NCBI RefSeq assembly: GCF_009602535.1
Contig: NZ_WIQI01000014.1
Coordinates: 1-44,900, forward strand
Direction of reading: 5' to 3'
Length of the DNA stretch: 44,900 nt
From: Ornithinicoccus halotolerans
GTDB taxonomy: Bacteria; Actinomycetota; Actinomycetes; Actinomycetales; Dermatophilaceae
Shown: piece by piece, positions 8,367-16,633 of the stretch
Numbering within the stretch: the first letter of the stretch is position 1
Layout: every line of letters begins with the position of its first letter
Position numbers and translations under genes: made by a program
The notes under the pieces: generated by a model
What the model saw: only the letters and a program-made list of their open reading frames with translations
Database searches by the model: none
What the model was told of the DNA's origin: nothing

Positions 8367-8372
8367 TAGGCT
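8367..8372 (+). promoter_or_regulatory. -10 element for leaderless trpC
   Basis: TAGGCT is followed by 6 bp and GTG 8379. It favours GTG 8379 over the adjacent in-frame GTG 8376 and implies that trpC has its own promoter without an untranslated leader, so no leader-peptide attenuator is possible at this promoter. Confidence 0.6.
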
Positions 8373-8378
8373 GGTGTG

Positions 8379-9188
8379 GTGCCGACAGTGCTGGACCAGA
8401 TCGTCGAGGGCGTGCGTGCGGATCTCGACTCCCGCCGCCGCTCCACCCCCGTGGAGCAGCTGCGCGAAGCCTCCCTAGGGGCCCCCGCGCCACGGGACGC
8501 CCGCCGGTGGCTGGCGCCGCGAGACACCGTGCACGTGATCGCCGAGGTGAAGCGGCGCAGCCCCTCCAAGGGTGAGCTGTCACCGATCCCCGACCCGGCC
8601 GCGCTGGCCGGCTCCTACGGTGCCGGCGGCGCCTCCGCGGTGAGCGTGCTCACCGAGGGCCGCCGGTTCGGCGGCTCGCTGGCGGACCTGGACGCCGTGC
8701 GCGCCGCGGTGGACGTGCCGCTGCTGCGCAAGGACTTCCTGGTCGAGGAGTACCAGCTCTGGGAGGCCCGCGCCCACGGCGCCGACCTGGTGCTGCTCAT
8801 CGTCGCCGCGCTGGAGCAGAGCCGGCTGCGGGACCTGAAGCAGCTGGCCGAGGAGCTGGGCATGCAGGTGCTGGTGGAGGTGCACGACGAGGCCGAGCTG
8901 GAACGGGCGCTGGCCGTCGGCACCTGGCTGCTGGGCGTCAACGCCCGGGACCTGCGCACCCTGGAGGTCGACCCCGCGACCGTGGAGCGGCTCGCCGCCG
9001 CGGCCCCGGCCGGGGAGGAGCTGGTGCTCGTGGCCGAGTCGGGCGTGCAGGGCCCGCAGCAGGTGCGCCGGTACGCCGCGGCGGGCGCCGACGCGGTGCT
9101 CGTCGGCGAGGCGCTGGTGACCGGCGGCCAGCCGCAGACGGCGGTGGCCGAGCTGGCCGAGGTGCCGCGACAGAGGAGGCAGCAGTGA
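8379..9188 (+). CDS. trpC: indole-3-glycerol phosphate synthase
   Basis: This 269-residue TIM-barrel enzyme converts CdRP to indole-3-glycerol phosphate, the fourth step of tryptophan synthesis from chorismate. Signatures are [15 protein letters not shown] (Glu56 and Lys58, with the Lys in SPSKG), [21 protein letters not shown] with the catalytic Lys, [26 protein letters not shown] and VAESGVQGP. It is monofunctional (no trpF fusion) and of normal length. The start is set by the TAGGCT element 6 bp before GTG 8379. Its stop overlaps the trpB GTG (GTGA), so translation is coupled. Confidence 0.95.
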   Translation: MPTVLDQIVEGVRADLDSRRRSTPVEQLREASLGAPAPRDARRWLAPRDTVHVIAEVKRRSPSKGELSPIPDPAALAGSYGAGGASAVSVLTEGRRFGGSLADLDAVRAAVDVPLLRKDFLVEEYQLWEARAHGADLVLLIVAALEQSRLRDLKQLAEELGMQVLVEVHDEAELERALAVGTWLLGVNARDLRTLEVDPATVERLAAAAPAGEELVLVAESGVQGPQQVRRYAAAGADAVLVGEALVTGGQPQTAVAELAEVPRQRRQQ

Positions 9189-10459
9189 CCGATCCGCAGC
9201 CCGCCCCGGCCCGGCCGGGACGCTTCGGCGACTACGGCGGCCGCTACGTCCCCGAGGCGCTGGTGGCCGCCCTGGAGGAGCTGGACGCCGCCCGGCTGGC
9301 CGCGATGGCCGACCCGGCGTTCCGCGCGGAGCTGGACCGGCTGCAGCGCGACTACACCGGCCGGCCCAGCCCGCTGACCGAGGTGCCCCGGTTCGCCGAG
9401 CACGCCGGCGGGGCGCGGATCTTCCTCAAGCGCGAGGACCTCAACCACACCGGCTCCCACAAGATCAACAACGTCCTCGGCCAGGCGCTGCTGACGCGCC
9501 GGATGGGCAAGCGGCGGGTGATCGCCGAGACCGGTGCCGGCCAGCACGGGGTGGCCACGGCCACCGCGGCCGCGCTGATGGGGCTGGAGTGCACCGTCTA
9601 CATGGGCAAGAAGGACACCATCCGGCAGGCGCTCAACGTGGCCCGGATGCGGCTGCTGGGTGCCGAGGTGGTGCCGGTGCCCACCGGTAGCGGCACCCTC
9701 AAGGACGCCATCAACGAGGCGATGCGCGACTGGGTCACCAACGTCGACCACACCCACTACCTGCTGGGCACCGTGACCGGGCCGCACCCGTTCCCGACCA
9801 TGGTGCGCGACTTCCACGCGGTGATCGGCGACGAGGCGGCCGAACAGCTGCGCGAGGCCACCGGCGGGCTCCCGGACGTGGTGTGCGCCTGTGTGGGCGG
9901 GGGCTCCAACGCGATGGGGATCTTCCACCGGTTCATCCCCGAGGACGCGGTGCGCCTGGTCGGGCTCGAGGCCGGCGGTGAGGGCGTGGACAGCGGCCGG
10001 CACGCCGCCCGGTTCAGCACCGGCAGCCCCGGCGTGCTGCACGGGGCGGCGACGTTCGTGCTGCAGGACGAGGACGGGCAGACGCTGCCGACGCACTCGG
10101 TGTCGGCGGGGCTGGACTATCCCTCGGTGGGGCCGGAGCACGCCCACCTGCGGGAGAGCGGCCGGGCGGAGTACCGGCCGGTCACCGACGCCGAGGCGAT
10201 GGAGGCCTTCCGGATGCTGTGCCAGACCGAGGGCATCATGCCGGCGCTGGAGAGCGCGCACGCGCTGGCCGGCGCGTTGCAGCTGGGCCGAGAGCTCGGT
10301 CCGGGGACCGTGGTGCTCGTCAACCTCTCCGGGCGCGGCGACAAGGACGTGGACACCGCGGCGCGCTGGTTCGGGCTGCTGGACCCCGAGGACCTGGTCC
10401 AGGCAGAGCAGGTGCGGGCCGACGAACCGGTCCAGGACGCCGAAGGGAGCGGCTGGTGA
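9185..10459 (+). CDS. trpB: tryptophan synthase beta chain
   Basis: This 424-residue PLP enzyme condenses indole and serine to tryptophan within the alpha2beta2 complex. The PLP-binding Lys is residue 93 in HTGSHKINN. The [25 protein letters not shown] region, the phosphate-binding [10 protein letters not shown] loop and the C-terminal SGRGDKD motif are all present. The protein looks complete and canonical (TrpB1 type). GTG 9185 overlaps the trpC stop and its own stop overlaps the trpA GTG, giving the coupled trpC-trpB-trpA order expected for stoichiometric synthesis. Confidence 0.97.
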   Translation: MTDPQPAPARPGRFGDYGGRYVPEALVAALEELDAARLAAMADPAFRAELDRLQRDYTGRPSPLTEVPRFAEHAGGARIFLKREDLNHTGSHKINNVLGQALLTRRMGKRRVIAETGAGQHGVATATAAALMGLECTVYMGKKDTIRQALNVARMRLLGAEVVPVPTGSGTLKDAINEAMRDWVTNVDHTHYLLGTVTGPHPFPTMVRDFHAVIGDEAAEQLREATGGLPDVVCACVGGGSNAMGIFHRFIPEDAVRLVGLEAGGEGVDSGRHAARFSTGSPGVLHGAATFVLQDEDGQTLPTHSVSAGLDYPSVGPEHAHLRESGRAEYRPVTDAEAMEAFRMLCQTEGIMPALESAHALAGALQLGRELGPGTVVLVNLSGRGDKDVDTAARWFGLLDPEDLVQAEQVRADEPVQDAEGSGW

Positions 10460-11253
10460 GCGCGCTGCAGGACGTGTTCGCGCGGTGCCGGGAGGAGCGC
10501 CGCGCCGCCCTGGTCGGGTACCTGCCGGCCGGCTACCCCGACCGGGAGGGCTCGCTGCGGGCGATGCGGGCGCTGGTCGAGGCCGGCACCGACATCGTGG
10601 AGGTCGGCGTGCCCTACAGCGACCCGCTCATGGACGGCCCGGTCATCCAGGACGCCGCCGAGCAGGCGCTGCAGCAGGGCTTCCGGCTGCCCCACGTCAT
10701 GGAGTGCGCCCAGGCCGTCGCAGAGGCGGGTGCCGTCCCGGTCGTGATGAGCTACTGGAACCCGGTGCTGCGCTACGGCGTGGACCGGTTCGCGGGGGAC
10801 CTGCGCGCGGCCGGGGGCGCCGGGATCATCACCCCGGACCTGATCCCCGATGAGGCCGGGACCTGGCTGGCCGCGGCCGGCCGGCACCGCCTGGACCCGA
10901 TCTTCCTGGTCGCCCCCAGCTCGACCGACGCGAGGCTGGCCAGCACGGCCTTCGCGTGCCAAGGGTTCGTCTACGCCGCCTCCACCATGGGCGTGACCGG
11001 CGTGCGGGGCACCGTCGGCTCCGGGGCGCGGGAGCTGGTGCGACGGACCCGTGAGGTCACCGACCTGCCGATCTGTGTCGGGCTCGGCGTCTCGACCGGT
11101 GCCCAGGCCGGGGAGGTCGCCGCGTTCGCCGACGGGGTGATCGTGGGTTCGGTGCTGGTGCGGGCGCTGGCCGAGGACCCCTCCGGGGAGGGCCTCCGAC
11201 GCACCGCCCAGGACCTGGCCGACGGCGTCCGCCGGCCGGAGCCGGCTAGGTGA
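10456..11253 (+). CDS. trpA: tryptophan synthase alpha chain
   Basis: This 265-residue TIM barrel cleaves indole-3-glycerol phosphate and channels indole to TrpB. The catalytic acids are at the canonical positions, Glu49 and Asp60 in [14 protein letters not shown]. The [10 protein letters not shown] loop 6 region and [13 protein letters not shown] phosphate-binding segment are present. GTG 10456 overlaps the trpB stop (GTGA). The trpA stop TGA 11251-11253 overlaps a GTG (11250) that starts the small MauE-like frame, so the translational relay continues into the lgt group. Confidence 0.97.
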   Translation: MSALQDVFARCREERRAALVGYLPAGYPDREGSLRAMRALVEAGTDIVEVGVPYSDPLMDGPVIQDAAEQALQQGFRLPHVMECAQAVAEAGAVPVVMSYWNPVLRYGVDRFAGDLRAAGGAGIITPDLIPDEAGTWLAAAGRHRLDPIFLVAPSSTDARLASTAFACQGFVYAASTMGVTGVRGTVGSGARELVRRTREVTDLPICVGLGVSTGAQAGEVAAFADGVIVGSVLVRALAEDPSGEGLRRTAQDLADGVRRPEPAR

Positions 11254-11432
11254 CCCCGGAGGCCCCGGAGAGCGCACACCGCAGCGCGCCGGGCCGGCCG
11301 GGCCCGGCTGACCGGGTGCGGGGGTGGGCCGGCGTGGTCGCACGGCTCGTGCTCGGCGGGGTGCTGCACGCCCGACGCGACCCGACGGCGCTGTCGGTGG
11401 ACCGGCAACTGGCCGGTGAGGGAGCACGATGA
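11250..11432 (+). pseudogene. MauE/DoxX-like membrane protein remnant, internally deleted
   Basis: This 60-residue frame is coupled at both ends: GTGA with trpA and ATGA with the DsbA-like gene. Residues about 21-37 (DRVRGWAGVVARLVLGG) read like the first helix of MauE/DoxX-type redox membrane proteins. In actinobacteria, as I recall, these often precede a DsbA-like protein and lgt at this locus. The next residues (ARRDPTALSVDRQLAGEGAR) read like a C-terminal tail. The central helices and cysteines of such a protein, over 100 residues, are absent. I infer an in-frame internal deletion that kept the translational relay. A genuine short single-helix protein is the alternative. Confidence 0.5.
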
Positions 11433-12148
11433 GCACCACCGGACCGGCCGCGAAGGGCGGCGGCGTCCCCGTCGGGCTGGTCGCCGCCGTCATCGTCGTC
11501 GTGGTCGCGCTGGGGGCGGTCATGGTCTACCTGCTGGGCCGAGGCGAGGAGGAGCTGGCCGGGACGGGGCCGCAGGGGTCGCTGCCGGAAGGCGGCGGGA
11601 TGGTCATCGCCGAGGGATCGGGCGAGGACGTGCCGCGGCTGCACCTGTACGCCGACTTCCAGTGCCCCTGGTGCGCTGCCCTGGAGGAACAGGCGGGAGA
11701 CGACCTCGCCGCGGCGGCCGCGGGGGGCGAGGTGGCGCTGACGGTCAGCCTGCGCACCTTCCTGGACGACACGCTCAGCAACGACGCCTCCACCCGGGCG
11801 GCCGAGCTGGCGATGTGCGTCGCGGACGAGGGCCAGTTCCTGGAGTTCTACCAGCGGGTGCTCGCCCACCAGCCGGCCACCGAGGGCGAGGGCTGGACCG
11901 ACGCCGAGCTGCTCGGGCACGCCCAGGCGGCCGGCGTGGAAGGCGAGGCGCTGGAGCGGACCCGGGGCTGCTACGAGCAGGGCCGCTACGCCGACTACGT
12001 GACCGACATGGACGAGCGCGCGGTCCGCGAGGGGGTCACCGGGACGCCCACCCTCGCGGTCGACGGCGAGCCGCTGAGCCAGGAGGAGATGACCATGCTG
12101 CTGTCGGAGGAGGACGGGCTGCGCACCGTGCTGGAGGCAGGGGCGTGA
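11429..12148 (+). CDS. membrane-anchored DsbA-like thioredoxin domain protein
   Basis: This 239-residue protein has a short cytoplasmic N-terminus, one signal-anchor helix (VGLVAAVIVVVVALGAVMVYLL, about 15-36) and an extracytoplasmic thioredoxin fold. The active site is CPWC (Cys79/Cys82, in YADFQCPWCAALEE). A cis-proline segment TGTPTLAVDG lies near the C-terminus. An alpha-helical insert between these carries two further Cys (AMCVADEG, TRGCYEQG). This matches the DsbA family (thioredoxin_4 type), which acts in disulfide formation outside the membrane. The membrane redox partner expected beside it seems to be the degraded frame at 11250-11432. Confidence 0.85.
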   Translation: MSTTGPAAKGGGVPVGLVAAVIVVVVALGAVMVYLLGRGEEELAGTGPQGSLPEGGGMVIAEGSGEDVPRLHLYADFQCPWCAALEEQAGDDLAAAAAGGEVALTVSLRTFLDDTLSNDASTRAAELAMCVADEGQFLEFYQRVLAHQPATEGEGWTDAELLGHAQAAGVEGEALERTRGCYEQGRYADYVTDMDERAVREGVTGTPTLAVDGEPLSQEEMTMLLSEEDGLRTVLEAGA

Positions 12149-13050
12149 GCGCGTTCGCGGCCTCGCTCCCGGCCGCCATCCCGAGCCCGGACACCGCCGT
12201 CTGGTGGCTGGGCCCGGTGCCGCTGCGGGCCTACGCGCTGTGCATCATGCTCGGCATCGTCGCGGCGGTGGCCATCACCCACTACCGGCTCAAGGCACGG
12301 GGCGGGACGGGCGAGGAGATCTTCGACATCGCGGTCTGGGCGATCGTCTTCGGCATCATCGGCGGCCGGCTCTACCACGTCGTCAGCAGTCCCTGGCCGT
12401 ACTTCGGCGAGGACGGCAACCTGCTGGCCGCGCTGCGGATCTGGGAGGGCGGCCTCGGGATCTGGGGGGCAGTCGCGCTCGGCGCCGTCGGCGCCTGGAT
12501 CGGCTGCCGCCGGCACGGGCACTCGTTCGGGGACCTCGCCGACGCGCTGGCACCCGGCCTGCTGGTGGCGCAGGCGCTGGGCCGGTGGGGCAACTGGTTC
12601 AACAACGAGCTGTACGGCGGGCCCACGGACGCACCGTGGGCGGTGGTCATCCACGAGTGGGACGCCGGCGCAGGCCGGGCGGTCACCGACGCGGCGGGGG
12701 AGCCGGTCGTGCTGGGCACGTTCCAGCCGACCTTCCTCTTCGAGTCGCTGTGGTGCCTCACCCTGGCGGTGGTGCTGCTGCTGCTGGACCGGCGGGTGCC
12801 GTTCCGGCGCGGCCAGGTGTTCGCGCTGTACATCGTGGGCTACACGCTGGGCCGGTTCTTCATCGAGCTGATGCGGACCGACCCCGCCCAGCTGGTGCTC
12901 GGCCAGCGGATCAACGTGTGGGTCGCGGCGGCCGTCGGGCTGGCCGGCATCGTGCTCTACCTGGTCCTGGGGCGCCGCTCGGACCGCCCGGTCCGGGGCC
13001 CGGGCACCGCACCCCGGCAGGAGGTCAGCCAGACCGCCGCAGGCACGTAG
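12145..13050 (+). CDS. lgt: prolipoprotein diacylglyceryl transferase
   Basis: This 301-residue multi-pass membrane enzyme transfers diacylglyceryl from phosphatidylglycerol to the lipobox cysteine of prolipoproteins, such as the livK product in this window. The Lgt signature AQALGRWGNWFNNELYGGPT is at about residues 140-160. The N-terminal LRAYALCIMLGI helix, the GGRLYHV segment and the C-terminal GYTLGRFFIELMRTD motif with its conserved Arg are present. GTG 12145 overlaps the previous stop. The stop TAG (13048-13050) is also the first three bases of the TAGGGT -10 element of pyk. Confidence 0.96.
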   Translation: MSAFAASLPAAIPSPDTAVWWLGPVPLRAYALCIMLGIVAAVAITHYRLKARGGTGEEIFDIAVWAIVFGIIGGRLYHVVSSPWPYFGEDGNLLAALRIWEGGLGIWGAVALGAVGAWIGCRRHGHSFGDLADALAPGLLVAQALGRWGNWFNNELYGGPTDAPWAVVIHEWDAGAGRAVTDAAGEPVVLGTFQPTFLFESLWCLTLAVVLLLLDRRVPFRRGQVFALYIVGYTLGRFFIELMRTDPAQLVLGQRINVWVAAAVGLAGIVLYLVLGRRSDRPVRGPGTAPRQEVSQTAAGT

Positions 13051-13053
13051 GGT
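13048..13053 (+). promoter_or_regulatory. -10 element for leaderless pyk
   Basis: TAGGGT is 7 bp before ATG 13061. Its first three bases are the lgt stop codon. Confidence 0.6.
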
Positions 13054-13060
13054 TGGTGCC

Positions 13061-14524
13061 ATGCGCCGAGCCAAGATCGTCTGCACGCTGGGGCCCGCCA
13101 CCGACTCGCCCGAGGCCATCGGCGACCTCGTGGCGGCCGGTATGGACGTGGCCCGGCTGAACATGTCGCACGGCACGCACGCCGAGCACCAGCGCCGCTA
13201 CCAGCGGGTCCGGCAGGCCAGCGACGAGAGCGGCCGCGCGGTGGCCGTGCTCGCCGACCTGCAGGGTCCCAAGATCCGCACCGCCGCCTTCGCCTCCGGC
13301 CCGGTCGACCTGGCCGAGGGGGAGACCTTCACCATCACGACCCGGGACGTCCCCGGGGACCAGGACGTGGTGGGGACCACCTACTCCGGGCTGGCCGGTG
13401 ACGTGGGCGTGGGTGACCAGATCCTCGTCGACGACGGCAAGGTGGCCCTGGAGGTGACCGGCGTCGGCGAGACCGACGTGACCACCCGGGTCGTCGTCGG
13501 CGGGACGGTGTCCGACCACAAGGGCCTCAACCTGCCCGGCACCCCGGTCAGCGTGCCCGCGATGTCGGAGAAGGACCGGGAGGACCTGCGGTGGGCGCTC
13601 CGGGCGGGCGCCGACGTCATCGCGCTGTCCTTCGTGCGCAGCGGCGACGACGTCCGCGACGTGCACGCCGTCATGGAGGCCGAGGGCATCCGGGTCCCGG
13701 TCATCGCCAAGATCGAGAAGCCGCAGGCGGTGACGCACCTGCGGGAGATCATCGACGCCTTCGACGGGATCATGGTCGCCCGGGGCGACCTCGGTGTCGA
13801 GCTGCCGCTGGAGCAGGTCCCGCTGGTGCAGAAGCGGGCCGTCGAGCTGGCCCGCCAGCAGGCCAAGCCGGTGATCGTGGCCACCCAGATGCTGGACTCG
13901 ATGATCTCCAGCCCGCGCCCGACCCGTGCCGAGGCCAGCGACTGCGCCAACGCCGTGCTCGACGGCGCCGACGCGCTGATGCTCTCCGGCGAGACCAGCA
14001 TCGGCAAGTACCCGATCCGGTCGGTCGAGACGATGGCCACGATCATCGCGCGGACCGAGGAGGAAGGGCTGGACCGGGTCCGCCCGCTCGGCACCATGCC
14101 GCACACGACCGGGGGCGCGGTCACCCGCGCCGCCGCCGAGATCGCCCAGCTGCTGGACGTGTCAGTGATGGTCACCTTCACCCAGACCGGGGACTCGGCC
14201 CGTCGGATGTCCCGGCTGCGCTCGGACATCCCGATGCTGGCGTTCACCCCCGAGGCCGCCACCCGCTCCCAGCTCGCCCTCACCTGGGGCGTGGAGACCT
14301 TCCAGGTGCCCTACGTCCAGCACACCGACGACATGGTGCGCCAGGTGGACGAGGCGCTGCTGGCGGCTGGTCGGCTCCGCGAGGGCGAGCTGGTCATCAT
14401 CGTCGCCGGGTCGCCCCCGGGCACGCCTGGATCCACCAACGCGCTGCGGCTGCACCGCGTCGGTGACGCGGTGCGCGGGCGCGTGCCCGCCTACCAGTCA
14501 CCGAGCACGGCGCCCCGGCCCTGA
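13061..14524 (+). CDS. pyk: pyruvate kinase
   Basis: This 487-residue glycolytic enzyme makes pyruvate and ATP from phosphoenolpyruvate and ADP. Visible are the N-terminal [12 protein letters not shown] and RLNMSHG motifs, [11 protein letters not shown], the B domain (about 70-165), and the active-site signature IAKIEKPQA with the catalytic Lys. [22 protein letters not shown] and [11 protein letters not shown] (Mg2+/K+ and substrate sites) follow, and then a complete C-terminal allosteric domain (about 345-475). TAGGGT 7 bp upstream indicates a leaderless transcript starting at the ATG. Confidence 0.97.
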   Translation: MRRAKIVCTLGPATDSPEAIGDLVAAGMDVARLNMSHGTHAEHQRRYQRVRQASDESGRAVAVLADLQGPKIRTAAFASGPVDLAEGETFTITTRDVPGDQDVVGTTYSGLAGDVGVGDQILVDDGKVALEVTGVGETDVTTRVVVGGTVSDHKGLNLPGTPVSVPAMSEKDREDLRWALRAGADVIALSFVRSGDDVRDVHAVMEAEGIRVPVIAKIEKPQAVTHLREIIDAFDGIMVARGDLGVELPLEQVPLVQKRAVELARQQAKPVIVATQMLDSMISSPRPTRAEASDCANAVLDGADALMLSGETSIGKYPIRSVETMATIIARTEEEGLDRVRPLGTMPHTTGGAVTRAAAEIAQLLDVSVMVTFTQTGDSARRMSRLRSDIPMLAFTPEAATRSQLALTWGVETFQVPYVQHTDDMVRQVDEALLAAGRLREGELVIIVAGSPPGTPGSTNALRLHRVGDAVRGRVPAYQSPSTAPRP

Positions 14525-14553
14525 CGCCGCTCCCGCCGCGAGGTGGGCCTGGG

Positions 14554-14559
14554 TATGCT
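14554..14559 (+). promoter_or_regulatory. -10 element of tRNA-Leu
   Basis: TATGCT ends 13 bp before the first base of the mature tRNA, a suitable distance for a short 5' precursor. Confidence 0.5.
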
Positions 14560-14572
14560 GGCCCGGCACCCG

Positions 14573-14655
14573 GCCGGGGTGGTGGAACGGCAGACACGGA
14601 GCACTCAAAATGCTCTGCCCGAGAGGGCGTGCGGGTTCGAGTCCCGCTCCCGGCA
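14573..14655 (+). tRNA. tRNA-Leu (anticodon CAA)
   Basis: The acceptor stem GCCGGGG (14573-14579) pairs with TCCCGGC (14648-14654), with one G-U pair, and the discriminator is A. The anticodon stem GAGCA/TGCTC encloses the loop CTCAAAA, so the anticodon is CAA and reads UUG codons. The long variable arm (CTGCCCGAGAGGGCGT region) is typical of tRNA-Leu, and the T arm is GCGGG-TTCGAGT-CCCGC. CCA is not fully encoded (ACCTCA). Confidence 0.95.
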
Positions 14656-14668
14656 CCTCACCGTCCCG

Positions 14669-14682
14669 CGGGCGAACGCCCG
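14669..14682 (+). terminator. possible hairpin terminator after tRNA-Leu
   Basis: CGGGCG-AA-CGCCCG can form a short GC-rich hairpin, with about 5 bp usable once a 4-nt loop is allowed. There is no T tract. It sits between the tRNA and the pdtaR promoter. Confidence 0.35.
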
Positions 14683-14685
14683 GGA

Positions 14686-14691
14686 TATCGT
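14686..14691 (+). promoter_or_regulatory. -10 element for leaderless pdtaR
   Basis: TATCGT lies 7 bp before GTG 14699, defining this start rather than upstream in-frame starts that would run through the tRNA. Confidence 0.6.
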
Positions 14692-14698
14692 GGGGACC

Positions 14699-15361
14699 GT
14701 GACGAACGAGAGCCCCAGCCCCGACCAGTCCGAACCGGCCGAGCAGCAGGCGGCGCGCACGCCCGCGGAGGATCAGGGGCAGGGGCTGCGCATTCTCGTC
14801 GCCGAGGACGAGGCCCTCATCCGGCTGGACCTGGCCGAGATGCTCACCGAGGCCGGGCACGAGGTGGTCGCCCAGGCAGCCGACGGGGAGCAGGCGGTGG
14901 AGAAGGCCCGCGAGCTGCAGCCGGACCTGGTCGTGCTCGACATCAAGATGCCGGTCATGGACGGACTGACCGCCGCCGAGATCCTCGGGCGGGAGCGGGT
15001 CGCGCCGGTCGTCATGCTGACCGCGTTCAGCGACCGGACGCTGGTCGACCGGGCCCGCGAGGCGGGCGTGATGGCCTACGTCGTCAAGCCGTTCACCGCC
15101 GCCGACATCCTGCCGGCCATCGACATCGCCCGGCCCCGGTGGCAGGAGTTCCAGGCGCTGCAGGAGGAGATCAGCGACCTCAACGAGCGCTTCGAGACCC
15201 GCAAGCGACTGGACCGCGCCAAGGGGCTGCTGATGCAGCAGCTGAAGATCTCCGAGGCCGAGGCATTCCGGTGGATCCAGAAGACCGCGATGGACCGGCG
15301 GCTGTCGATGCGGGAGGTCGCCGACCGGGTGATCTCGGAGATGCCGGCCAAGAAGAAGTAG
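14699..15361 (+). CDS. pdtaR: ANTAR-domain response regulator (PdtaR-like)
   Basis: This 220-residue protein has a receiver domain (about 30-145) with acidic pocket Glu36/Asp37, phospho-acceptor Asp81 in VLDIKMP and Lys130 in VVKPF. A coiled linker leads to a C-terminal ANTAR RNA-binding domain (about 160-215, with [10 protein letters not shown] and [21 protein letters not shown]). It matches PdtaR (Rv1626 of M. tuberculosis), which is phosphorylated by the histidine kinase PdtaS and acts as an RNA-binding antiterminator. Its place between pyk and polA agrees with mycobacteria. No kinase gene is adjacent. The start is set by TATCGT 7 bp upstream. Confidence 0.92.
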   Translation: MTNESPSPDQSEPAEQQAARTPAEDQGQGLRILVAEDEALIRLDLAEMLTEAGHEVVAQAADGEQAVEKARELQPDLVVLDIKMPVMDGLTAAEILGRERVAPVVMLTAFSDRTLVDRAREAGVMAYVVKPFTAADILPAIDIARPRWQEFQALQEEISDLNERFETRKRLDRAKGLLMQQLKISEAEAFRWIQKTAMDRRLSMREVADRVISEMPAKKK

Positions 15362-15378
15362 CGGCCACCGCCGGCCGC
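15361..15378. terminator. possible hairpin between convergent pdtaR and DUF554 gene
   Basis: GCGGCC (15361-15366) and GGCCGC (15373-15378) form a 6-bp stem with a 6-nt loop between the two convergent stops. There is no T tract, so this is a weak candidate. Confidence 0.3.
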
Positions 15379-15388
15379 CCGCGCAGCC

Positions 15389-16159
15389 TCAGGTCAGCGC
15401 GGCGACCAGTGCCATGAGGGGCGGCGCGACCACCAGCGCCGGCAGCAGGTCACCGACCGGCAGGTCCCGCACCCGGAGCAACCGGAAGGCCACCCCGACC
15501 AGCAGCAACCCGCCGACCGCGGTGAGCATCGCGACGTAGGCGTCCGGCAGCACCGCGCCGAGCCCCATCCCCACGACGGTGAACGCGCCTTGGAACACGC
15601 CGACCGTCAGCGCGGAGAAGGCCACGCCGATCCCGAACGTCGAGGCGAAGGCCAGCGAGGCGAAGCCGTCCAGGGAGGACTTCAGCGCCAGCTGGTCGAT
15701 GCCGAGCCCCAGTCCGTCACGGATCGGCCCGAGCACCGCCAGCGGACCCACGCAGAACAGCAGCGAGGTGGTCAGCCAGCCCTGCACGAACCGCTCCCGC
15801 GCGCCATGGCCGTCGTCGGAGGCGGGGAAGCGGCGGGCCACGTAGCGCTGCAGGGCGCCGCCCATCATCTCGATGCGGTGCTCGATCCGCAGCAGCGAGC
15901 CGCCGATACCCCCCAGCAGCAGGCTGCCGAGGACCACCAGGACCGGCACACCGCGACCGAGCTCCTGGGCCAGCGCCGGGTCGGCCACCGCGAACGCGGC
16001 GTCTGCGGCGATCAGCAGGGTGACCAGCCCGAGGCAGTCGGTCACGACCGCCCGCACCCGCTCGGGGAGCCGGTGCCCCACGATCAGCCCCAGCACGCTG
16101 CCGAGCAGGATCGCCACGACGTTGATGATGGTCCCCATGCCGGGGAAGGCAGCCTCCAC
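15389..16159 (-). CDS. DUF554 family membrane protein
   Basis: This is a protein of about 256 residues with about seven hydrophobic helices. It begins VEAAFPGMGTIINVVAILLG; GTIINVVAILLGS is the hallmark N-terminus of DUF554 (YdfK/YqgA-like) proteins. LLGGIGGSLLRIEHRIE and ALKSSLDGFASLAFAS are other family segments. The function is unknown. Starting at GTG 16159 uses the TACCCT element 7 bp upstream on the minus strand; ATG 16138 is a shorter alternative seven codons in. It lies downstream of the thioesterase gene on the same strand. Confidence 0.85.
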   Translation of the reverse strand: MEAAFPGMGTIINVVAILLGSVLGLIVGHRLPERVRAVVTDCLGLVTLLIAADAAFAVADPALAQELGRGVPVLVVLGSLLLGGIGGSLLRIEHRIEMMGGALQRYVARRFPASDDGHGARERFVQGWLTTSLLFCVGPLAVLGPIRDGLGLGIDQLALKSSLDGFASLAFASTFGIGVAFSALTVGVFQGAFTVVGMGLGAVLPDAYVAMLTAVGGLLLVGVAFRLLRVRDLPVGDLLPALVVAPPLMALVAALT

Positions 16160-16166
16160 ACCCGGC

Positions 16167-16172
16167 AGGGTA
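16167..16172 (-). promoter_or_regulatory. -10 element for leaderless DUF554 gene
   Basis: On the minus strand this reads TACCCT, 7 bp before GTG 16159. Confidence 0.55.
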
Positions 16173-16188
16173 TGGGCGCCCACGCCGC

Positions 16189-16614
16189 TCAGCCGGAGCG
16201 GGGTGCCTCTCGCAGGTGGCAGGTGAGCCTCCCGGTGGCCACCGTGCGGTCCTGCTCGTCGCGCACCGTCACCTCGTAGCTGGCCACCGACCGGCCCAGC
16301 GCCAGGGCGGTGGCCACGCCGTGCACCCGCCCGGTGCGCACCGCCCGGTGGTGGGTGACGTTGAGATCGACCCCGAGGGCGATCCGGCCCGGGCCCGCGT
16401 GGGTCGCCGCCGCGACCGAGGCCAGCGTCTCGACGAGCACCGCGGACGCCCCGCCGTGCAGGACCCCGTAGGGCTGGGTGTTGCCCGCGACCGGCAGCCA
16501 CCCCTCCGCGCCGTCGGCCGTGCAGGCGGTGACCTCCAGCCCCATCCGCGCCATGAGGGTGCCGTCGACGCCACCGGCGGACGGTCCGGGCGTGGCTGCG
16601 GAGGTGTCGGTCAT
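16189..16614 (-). CDS. PaaI family hotdog-fold thioesterase
   Basis: The 141-residue product is a single hotdog domain that probably hydrolyses acyl- or aryl-CoA thioesters. The segment NTQPYGVLHGGASAVLVETLAS carries the HGG motif and acidic helix residue typical of PaaI/YdiI/EntH-like enzymes, and GVDLNVTHHRAVRTGRVHGVA is the usual central strand. The natural substrate is unknown. The start codon ATG (16614) is only 19 bp from the divergent polA start. A CACCCT sequence sits 7 bp upstream on this strand, so it may also be leaderless. Confidence 0.85.
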   Translation of the reverse strand: MTDTSAATPGPSAGGVDGTLMARMGLEVTACTADGAEGWLPVAGNTQPYGVLHGGASAVLVETLASVAAATHAGPGRIALGVDLNVTHHRAVRTGRVHGVATALALGRSVASYEVTVRDEQDRTVATGRLTCHLREAPRSG

Positions 16615-16631
16615 GCCACATAGGGTGGCAT
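16613..16631. promoter_or_regulatory. shared divergent promoter/inverted repeat, thioesterase and polA
   Basis: A perfect inverted repeat ATGCCAC-ATAGG-GTGGCAT spans nearly the whole gap between the divergent starts. On the plus strand TAGGGT (16621-16626) is 7 bp before polA GTG 16634. On the minus strand CACCCT (16627-16622) is 7 bp before the thioesterase ATG. The two -10 hexamers share five of six positions, so the genes cannot be initiated simultaneously from this DNA. Confidence 0.55.
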
Positions 16632-16633
16632 CC

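Noticed and set aside
8325-8378. A trp leader peptide or attenuator before trpC.
   Set aside because: No Trp-rich small frame and no terminator/antiterminator pair is visible, and the promoter appears leaderless.
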